Shown in pieces: positions 9,095-14,705 of a DNA stretch of 14,705 bases; the stretch's first letter is position 1; every line of letters starts with the position of its first letter. Made by a program: the position numbers and the translations under genes. Source of the DNA: an uncultured Bacteroides sp. (lineage in GTDB: Bacteria; Bacteroidota; Bacteroidia; Bacteroidales; Bacteroidaceae); contig USSR01000094.1 in NCBI GenBank assembly GCA_900557355.1, positions 1 through 14,705 of the forward strand, given 5' to 3'. The notes under the pieces are model-generated. The model saw only the letters and a list, made by a program, of their open reading frames with translations. It was not told where the DNA came from and made no database searches.

Positions 9095-9148
9095 ATAAGA
9101 TGATTTTGAATGATAATCTATGCAAATGAATTTTTGTCTATAGAATAA

Positions 9149-9176
9149 GGGGAACTTTGCGCTAGTTTTGCTCCCC
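9149..9176. repeat. Inverted repeat around the GH2 promoter box
   Basis: GGGGA at 9149-9153 pairs with TCCCC at 9172-9176. One mismatch inward, C9155 can pair with G9170. The -7-like box at 9163-9170 lies in the interior. It could be an operator or a weak bidirectional terminator; the stem is short and neither reading is proven. Confidence 0.35.
9163..9170 (+). promoter_or_regulatory. -7 promoter box upstream of the GH2 gene
   Basis: TAGTTTTG matches TAnnTTTG exactly and sits 24 bases before the GH2 start. It shares TTGCGC just upstream with the box at 5881. ATGAATTT also occurs 37 bases upstream here (9126-9133) and 34 bases upstream of the other box (5847-5854). A TTTG at 9133-9136 is too far (26 bases) to be a standard -33 element. 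The 100-base gap after the PL11 gene has no convincing terminator, so read-through from the PL22-PL11 unit is also likely. Confidence 0.6.
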
Positions 9177-9194
9177 AAAATAAATTAATAAACC

Positions 9195-12100
9195 ATGAAA
9201 CATAGAATCCTTTTATTCCTTTTGGCTTTTATATCTATAAGCCAGTATGTAGGAGCATCAGATGCTCGCAATAAATATAACTTCAATTCCGATTGGCTAC
9301 TTTCCGTTGGTGATATTCCTGAAGCCCAACAAGTACGCTTTCAGGATACGGATTGGAAAAAAGTCACTTTACCCCGTGCTTTTAATGAAGATGAAGCTTT
9401 TCGCTTAAGCATCGACCAGTTAACGGATACAGTGATGTGGTATCGTAAACACTTCCGTTTACCCGCTGGCAGTAAAGATAAAAAGGTATTTGTAGAATTC
9501 GAAGGTGTCCGCCAAGGAGCTGATTTCTACATTAACGGTCAATATCTGGGCCTGCACGAGAATGGTGCGATGGCTGTTGGTTTCGACTTGACTCCTTATA
9601 TAAAATACGGACAGGAAAATGTAATAGCCCTCCGCATTGATAATAACTGGAACTACAAAGAACGCGCTACCGGCACCAAATATCAGTGGAGCGACCGTAA
9701 CTTCAATGCCAATTATGGTGGTATTCCTAAGAATGTATGGCTACATGTTACAGATAAATTATATCAGACTTTGCCTCTATACAGTAATCTGCAAACCACA
9801 GGTGTCTATATCTATGCGGAAGATATTCGTGTAAAATCCCGCAAAGCGGTAATCCATGCGGAATCCGAGATAAAGAACGAGTACAAACGTGCCAAGCAAG
9901 TGGCCTATAAAGTTGAGTTGATAGACCGTGACGGTAAAACAATCAAAGTATTCGACGGTACTCAGACTTTAGTGAAACCCGGAGAAACAGTAACCTTAAA
10001 AGCAGCTGCAGAAGTGGACGGTTTACATTTCTGGAGTTGGGGATATGGCTACCTGTATACCGTAAAAACAAGTTTATGGGCAGACGGTAAAAAGATAGAT
10101 GAAGTAGCTACCCGGACAGGTTTCCGCAAAACTCGCTTTGGGAAAGGTATGATATGGCTGAATGATCGCGTAATCCAGATGAAGGGATTTGCCCAACGTA
10201 CCAGCAATGAATGGCCGGGAGTAGGAATGAGCGTTCCGGCATGGCTGAGTGACTATAGCAATGGATTGATGGTGGAAGATAATGCCAACTTGGTTCGCTG
10301 GATGCATATCACTCCATGGAAACAGGATATTGAATCGTGTGACCGCGTGGGACTGATCCAGGCAATGCAAGCCGGTGATGCAGAAAAAGACCGTGAAGGA
10401 CGCCAATGGGGACAACGGACTGAACTAATGCGTGATGCTATCATTTACAACCGTAATAATCCGAGTATCCTGTTTTACGAATGTGGAAATGAATCTATCA
10501 GTCGGGAACACATGATAGAGATGAAAGCGATACGCGATAAATATGACCCTCATGGCGGCCGTGCCCTCGGTTCACGGGAAATGCTTGATATCCGCGAAGC
10601 CGAATATGGCGGAGAAATGCTTTATATCAATAAGAGTAAACATCACCCGATGTGGGCCATGGAATATTGTCGCGATGAAGGATTACGCAAGTATTGGGAC
10701 GAATACTCTTACCCCTATCATAAGAATGGAGAAGGGAACAATTCTTTCAGATCCGCTGCAACCAATAAAATCCAGAAGAAAGTAGACGCACGCGCTTACA
10801 ATCATAATCAGGATTCATTTACGATAGAAAATATAATTCGCTGGTTCGACTATTGGCGTGAACGCCCGGGAACCGGGGATCGTGTTAGTTCAGGTGGAGT
10901 AAAGATCATCTTCTCTGATACCAATACTCATTTCCGCGGGGTAGAAAATTATCGTCGTAGCGGGGTAACTGATGCCATGCGCATTCCCAAAGATCCTTTC
11001 TTTGCGCATCAGGTGATGTGGGACGGTTGGGTAGATATAGAAAATCCACGTATCCATATCATTGGCCATTGGAATTATAAAGAAGGTATAGTGAAACCGG
11101 TCTATGTAGTTTCCAGTGCAGAGAAAGTGGAATTGTTCCTGAATGGAACATCCTTAGGATATGGTAATAGAGAGCACCATTTCTTATATACTTTTGAAAA
11201 CGTAGCATTTGCAGCCGGTAAATTGGAAGCAGTGGGCTATGATGAAAACGGAACAGAATGCTGTCGCACCCACTTACAGACAGCCGGTGAACCGGAGCAA
11301 ATAAAGTTGAGCCTGATTCAGAGTCCTAATGGATGGAAAGCAGACGGTGCAGATATGGTATTGCTTCAGGTAGAAGTAATGGATAAAGATGGCAGACGTT
11401 GTCCGTTGGCCAATGACCTGATACATTTCGATGTGGAAGGACCTGCCGAATGGCGTGGTGGTATCGCACAGGGAAAAGACAATTTTATTCTTTCAAAAGA
11501 TTTGCCGGTAGAATGTGGTATCAACCGCGCACTCATCCGCTCTCTGACAACTGCCGGTACAGTTCGCGTGACTGCAAAAGCCGAGGGTTTAAAATCTGCT
11601 GAAATCAGCTTCTCATCATCGCCCATAGAAGTAAAAGATGGATTAAGCAGCTATATCCCCGGCAATGAACTGGAAGGCAGATTAACCCGTGGGGAAACTC
11701 CATTAACACCTTCTTATAAAGATACGAAAGTAGATGTTGGCATCTTATCCGCTGTCGCCGGTGCAAATAATGAAAGCACTATCAATAGTTTCGATGATAA
11801 CGAATTGAGCGAGTGGAAAAATGACGGAAGGGCAAATACAGCCTGGATCACTTACCAATTGGAACGTGCCGCACGAGTGGATGAAGTTTGCCTGAAACTG
11901 ACCGGATGGCGTTTGCGCAGTTATCCGCTGGAAATCTATGCAGGTGACGAACTGATCTGGAGTGGAGAAACAGAAAAAAGTCTGGGATATGTTCATTTGA
12001 AAGTAAAACCTGTATTGACCAACGAGATTACCATTCGCTTGAAAGGGGCCAGCAAAGAAGGGGACGCCTTCGGACAAATAGTTGAGGTAGCTGCTCCCGT

Positions 12101-12200
12101 CGCCAATGAATTGGATTTATATAAAGCTAAGGATGGAGACAAGACCAGGCACGAATTACGCATTGTGGAAATAGAGTTTAAAGAAAACTTATGGCAATAA
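9195..12200 (+). CDS. GH2-family glycosidase, beta-galactosidase-like, with C-terminal binding-type domain
   Basis: This 1001-residue retaining glycosidase has a signal peptide cut near VGA/SD (after residue 21). Domains in order: GH2 N-terminal jelly roll, about 28-190 (MWYRKHFRLP, EFEGVRQGADFYINGQYLG); immunoglobulin-like sandwich, about 205-312; TIM barrel, about 313-620; DUF4982-like domain, about 632-690 (KPVYVVSSAEKVELFLNG); GH2 C5-type domain, about 705-800; and a C-terminal F5/8-type (galactose-binding-like) domain, about 855-968 (SFDDNELSEWKNDGRANTAW). The likely acid/base is Glu433 in CGNES, after NNPSILFYE; the likely nucleophile is Glu490 in WAMEYCR. Both are present, so the enzyme should be active. 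Beta-galactosidase on RG-I side chains fits the context, but other beta-linked sugars cannot be excluded. Its stop codon lies inside the next gene's start region (10-base overlap), suggesting coupled translation. Confidence 0.88.
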   Translation: MKHRILLFLLAFISISQYVGASDARNKYNFNSDWLLSVGDIPEAQQVRFQDTDWKKVTLPRAFNEDEAFRLSIDQLTDTVMWYRKHFRLPAGSKDKKVFVEFEGVRQGADFYINGQYLGLHENGAMAVGFDLTPYIKYGQENVIALRIDNNWNYKERATGTKYQWSDRNFNANYGGIPKNVWLHVTDKLYQTLPLYSNLQTTGVYIYAEDIRVKSRKAVIHAESEIKNEYKRAKQVAYKVELIDRDGKTIKVFDGTQTLVKPGETVTLKAAAEVDGLHFWSWGYGYLYTVKTSLWADGKKIDEVATRTGFRKTRFGKGMIWLNDRVIQMKGFAQRTSNEWPGVGMSVPAWLSDYSNGLMVEDNANLVRWMHITPWKQDIESCDRVGLIQAMQAGDAEKDREGRQWGQRTELMRDAIIYNRNNPSILFYECGNESISREHMIEMKAIRDKYDPHGGRALGSREMLDIREAEYGGEMLYINKSKHHPMWAMEYCRDEGLRKYWDEYSYPYHKNGEGNNSFRSAATNKIQKKVDARAYNHNQDSFTIENIIRWFDYWRERPGTGDRVSSGGVKIIFSDTNTHFRGVENYRRSGVTDAMRIPKDPFFAHQVMWDGWVDIENPRIHIIGHWNYKEGIVKPVYVVSSAEKVELFLNGTSLGYGNREHHFLYTFENVAFAAGKLEAVGYDENGTECCRTHLQTAGEPEQIKLSLIQSPNGWKADGADMVLLQVEVMDKDGRRCPLANDLIHFDVEGPAEWRGGIAQGKDNFILSKDLPVECGINRALIRSLTTAGTVRVTAKAEGLKSAEISFSSSPIEVKDGLSSYIPGNELEGRLTRGETPLTPSYKDTKVDVGILSAVAGANNESTINSFDDNELSEWKNDGRANTAWITYQLERAARVDEVCLKLTGWRLRSYPLEIYAGDELIWSGETEKSLGYVHLKVKPVLTNEITIRLKGASKEGDAFGQIVEVAAPVANELDLYKAKDGDKTRHELRIVEIEFKENLWQ

Positions 12201-14705
12201 GGTTGAATTGTTATATAAAACAACAAATGGTTATGTATATACTCCTGCTTTGCGGGAGTATATATGCTTTTTCTCAATCCTATGAGAAGAAAAACAACCA
12301 GATTTCCGGCTTAAATGCCCGCCAGTTTCACAAATACTGGAAAGTGGAGTCGGAATCGCCCGATTACAAAGTAACGTTCCGGGGAGATACAGTTGAGATT
12401 GTCTCCCCAAAAGGGCTGACTCTCTGGAGAAAGGAAAAGATGAGCGGCAAAGTCACCATTGAATACGATGCCTGCGTAGTCAGTGAAACGGGAAAAGACC
12501 GCTTGAGTGATTTAAATTGCTTCTGGATGGCTTCCGACCCGAAACATCCGGACAACTTATGGAAACGCGAGAAGTGGCGCAACGGAATATTCCTGAACTG
12601 CTACTCCCTGCAGCTTTATTATCTGGGATATGGCGGAAACCACAACTCCACTACACGCTTCCGTCGCTATGATGGTAATGAAGCAGGCATCACCGATCCT
12701 CAGGCTCGCCCTGCGGTCTTAAAAGAATATACCGATGCAGAGCATTTACTGAAAGCGAACCACTGGTATCATATTAAAATTACGAACGAGAATAATAGGG
12801 TTAGTTATTATATAGACGGAAAGCGTCTGGTGGATTTCAGGGATGCCAAGCCACTGACTGAAGGTTGGTTTGGCTTCCGTACCACCCTATCGCGTACCCG
12901 CATTACCAATTTCCGCTACGAGTGCTCACTGCAAGAAACCTCCGCTGTGCCTTTGCAATGGATCGGCAGCACTCCCGAAATGGACAAAGCGGTCAGCTTC
13001 GGTGTGCCTTTTGAGAAAGGCAAAATCTCTCCTGAAAGCACATTACAGTTAACTACCGTAAATGGTGAAAACATACCAATCGACACTTGGGCGCTAGCCT
13101 ACTGGCCGGACGGTTCGGTGAAATGGAGCGGAGTAGCAGGCGTTATCCCTGCTGGAACAGAGGGGGCGACACTTGAACTAGCAAAAAAGAAGTCGGTAAA
13201 AAAGGCAAGAACAACAAATCCCAACGATCAAGCATCCGTTTCTGTCACCGAGACGCCACGAAACATTCTGATAGAAACAGGAGTAATTTCGGCCTACATT
13301 CCCCGCCAGGGCGAATTCCTAATAGACAGTCTGCTATATAAAGGGGTGAAGGTGGGCGAAAAAACACGCCTGATATGTAGCACACAAAGCACGCCCATTC
13401 TTGAAAGCACTTCGCAGGTATCTTTCAGTAACTATGTGAGCGAAGTGAAATCAGCAACGGTAGAGCGTTGCGGCGCTATACGTACGCTGATAAAACTGGA
13501 GGGCGTACATAAGAATAAAGACGGACGCGAATGGCTGCCCTTTGTGGTACGTCTCTATTTCTATGGTGGAAGTGAACAGATGAAGATGGTGCACAGCTTC
13601 CTGTTCGATGGAGACCAGAACCAGGATTTCATTCGTGCTTTGGGCATCCGCTTCGACGTGCCTATGCGTGAAGCACTTTACAACCGCCACATAGCCTTCT
13701 CCTGTGCTGACGGTGGAGTGTGGAGCGAACCTGTGCAGCCATTAGTAGGGCGTCGTGTGCTGACATTAGGCAATGCGACGAACAGGAACTCCGGCCGGGA
13801 TGTGACAGATAAAAATGCCAGCAAGGATAAGAAAGTCTCCCTGCAGCAACAACAGATGGAAGGGAAACGCATCCCGCCTTATGAAACTTTTGATGAAAAA
13901 AATCGCTCACTGCTGGACAACTGGGCATCATGGAACACCTATCGCTTGTCTCAGCTCACTGCGGATGCTTTCTCCATCCGTAAACGGGCCAATGACACGA
14001 ATCCCTGGATAGGCACTTTCTCCGGCACGCGCAGTGAAGGATATGCTTTTGCCGGCGACGTCAGTGGTGGACTGGGGCTTTGCCTGCACGACTTCTGGCA
14101 GTCTTATCCCTCGGCCATAGAAATCTCCGAGACGAAGACTCCCGCAGCTACCCTTACCGCCTGGCTATGGAGTCCCGATGCCGAACCCATGGATCTGCGC
14201 CACTACGATAATGTAGCGCACGATTTAAATGCCAGTTACGAGGATGTTCAGGAAGGCCTGAGCACACCCTATGGAATTGCCCGCACTACTACGCTCACCC
14301 TGATCCCGCAGGGAGGATATACCGGGAAAAAGGCTTTTGCCGACCGTGCCAAGCAACTTTCGGAACCGGGTGTACTGATGCCTACCCCCGAATACCTGCA
14401 CGCGCAGCAAGCCTTTGGCGTCTGGAGCCTTCCGGATCGCAGTACTCCATTCCGCAGCCGGGTGGAAGATCGTCTGGATGCCTATATCGACTTCTACAAA
14501 AAGGCCATCGAACAGAACAAATGGTATGGTTTCTGGAACTACGGCGACGTCATGCATGCGTATGACCCTGTTCGCCACACCTGGCGATACGATATCGGAG
14601 GCTTTGCTTGGGACAATACAGAACTGGCCTCCAATATGTGGCTTTGGTATAATTTTCTGCGCACAGGACGTGCAGACATTTGGCGCATGGCAGAGGCTAT
14701 GACCC
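12191..14705 (+). CDS. DUF6250-like / PcRGLX-YetA-like (PL26-type) exo-rhamnogalacturonan lyase, 3' truncated by window end
   Basis: An uninterrupted reading frame runs from ATG at 12191 to the window end: 838 codons, no stop. This start overlaps the GH2 stop by 10 bases. It is preferred over the in-frame ATG at 12227 because it adds Arg4 and Lys10 before the hydrophobic MVMYILLLCGSIYAFS, giving a proper signal peptide cut near AFS/QS (after residue 28). Residues about 45-240 form a beta-sandwich resembling the Bacteroidetes domain DUF6250 (LNCFWMASDP, then TTRFRRYDG). From about 265 comes a RIFT-barrel domain with FGVPFEKG and the diagnostic WPDGSVKW at 305-312, then a central beta-sandwich. 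From about 730 starts an alpha/alpha toroid with WYGFWNYGD at 778-786 and GGFAWDNTE. This order matches the PcRGLX/YetA group, which includes the PL26 exo-lyase of RG-I. The C-terminal part of the toroid is missing. GC content climbs strongly along the gene. Confidence 0.8.
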   Translation, partial: MAIRLNCYIKQQMVMYILLLCGSIYAFSQSYEKKNNQISGLNARQFHKYWKVESESPDYKVTFRGDTVEIVSPKGLTLWRKEKMSGKVTIEYDACVVSETGKDRLSDLNCFWMASDPKHPDNLWKREKWRNGIFLNCYSLQLYYLGYGGNHNSTTRFRRYDGNEAGITDPQARPAVLKEYTDAEHLLKANHWYHIKITNENNRVSYYIDGKRLVDFRDAKPLTEGWFGFRTTLSRTRITNFRYECSLQETSAVPLQWIGSTPEMDKAVSFGVPFEKGKISPESTLQLTTVNGENIPIDTWALAYWPDGSVKWSGVAGVIPAGTEGATLELAKKKSVKKARTTNPNDQASVSVTETPRNILIETGVISAYIPRQGEFLIDSLLYKGVKVGEKTRLICSTQSTPILESTSQVSFSNYVSEVKSATVERCGAIRTLIKLEGVHKNKDGREWLPFVVRLYFYGGSEQMKMVHSFLFDGDQNQDFIRALGIRFDVPMREALYNRHIAFSCADGGVWSEPVQPLVGRRVLTLGNATNRNSGRDVTDKNASKDKKVSLQQQQMEGKRIPPYETFDEKNRSLLDNWASWNTYRLSQLTADAFSIRKRANDTNPWIGTFSGTRSEGYAFAGDVSGGLGLCLHDFWQSYPSAIEISETKTPAATLTAWLWSPDAEPMDLRHYDNVAHDLNASYEDVQEGLSTPYGIARTTTLTLIPQGGYTGKKAFADRAKQLSEPGVLMPTPEYLHAQQAFGVWSLPDRSTPFRSRVEDRLDAYIDFYKKAIEQNKWYGFWNYGDVMHAYDPVRHTWRYDIGGFAWDNTELASNMWLWYNFLRTGRADIWRMAEAMT
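12236..12272 (+). terminator. Terminator-like hairpin with T-run inside signal-peptide codons
   Basis: TATATACTCCTGC at 12236-12248 pairs with GCGGGAGTATATA at 12252-12264, giving 13 base pairs with a single T-G wobble and a three-base loop. Five T follow at 12268-12272. It begins 35 bases after the GH2 stop and so looks like a terminator for that gene, yet it lies within codons 16-25 of the next gene. It may be an attenuator, a translation-control hairpin or an early terminator. The pairing is seen directly; the role is inferred. Confidence 0.55.

Noticed and set aside
11745..12077. 110-codon open frame on the - strand inside the GH2 gene
   Set aside because: It is opposite the F5/8-type domain coding sequence and looks like a shadow of that gene.
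12198..12230. Possibility that the last gene is a pseudogene or lacks a start because it has no complete ORF here
   Set aside because: The frame is open from 12191 to the last base with family motifs throughout. It only lacks a stop because the window ends.
12236..12264. Hairpin as evidence that the last gene begins further downstream
   Set aside because: The codons through the hairpin form a good signal peptide hydrophobic core, and the next domain starts soon after. A later start would lose export.
12870..13052. Small + strand open frame in another frame of the last gene
   Set aside because: It is contained in the PL26-type coding region, whose own frame carries clear family motifs.
14225..14578. 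117-codon open frame on the - strand
   Set aside because: It lies wholly opposite the PL26-type gene, where GC-rich codons keep the antisense frame open. It has no recognisable domain or promoter.
1..14705. CRISPR arrays, tRNA or rRNA genes, insertion sequences, phage or defence genes
   Set aside because: No regularly spaced repeats, tRNA-like cloverleaf, transposase motif or terminal inverted repeats were seen on reading the window. All long frames are explained by PUL families.

Overview
The window looks like part of a pectin-directed polysaccharide utilisation locus (PUL) from a gut-type Bacteroides or a close relative in the Bacteroidales. The support is a SusC/SusD pair, Bacteroidetes-style -7 boxes (TAnnTTTG), A-rich translation starts without a clear Shine-Dalgarno sequence, and moderate GC over most of the window. 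The gene families point to the rhamnogalacturonan I (RG-I) backbone and its galactose-containing side chains as the probable target. The species cannot be named from this sequence.

Layout, all on the + strand. (1) 50-3409 encodes a SusC-like TonB-dependent transporter and 3437-5740 a large SusD-like lipoprotein. They are closely spaced and end at a G-rich rho-independent terminator at 5755-5789. (2) 5916-7244 encodes a PL22-type oligogalacturonate-lyase-like beta-propeller and 7256-9094 a divergent PL11 rhamnogalacturonan lyase, 11 bases apart and behind a -7-like box at 5881-5888. (3) 9195-12200 encodes a large GH2 enzyme behind a second, very similar box at 9163-9170. A gene starting at 12191 overlaps the GH2 stop and runs off the window. 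It reads as an N-terminal sandwich domain (DUF6250-like) joined to a PcRGLX/YetA-like (PL26-type) exo-rhamnogalacturonan lyase.

Working model (inference): SusCD captures and imports RG-I fragments at the outer membrane. In the periplasm the GH2 trims beta-linked side groups, the PL11 and PL26-like enzymes cut the rhamnose-galacturonate backbone, and the PL22-like protein handles short uronate products. All four enzymes have ordinary type I signal peptides, so a surface-bound depolymerase and the regulator are not in this window.

I see no CRISPR array, tRNA or rRNA gene, insertion sequence, or unknown defence-type system. The window is a recognisable PUL. The points worth following up are a strong hairpin plus T-run inside the signal-peptide codons of the last gene, a promoter-like element shared by two units, altered conserved motifs in the PL22 and PL11 proteins, and a marked GC rise along the last gene.
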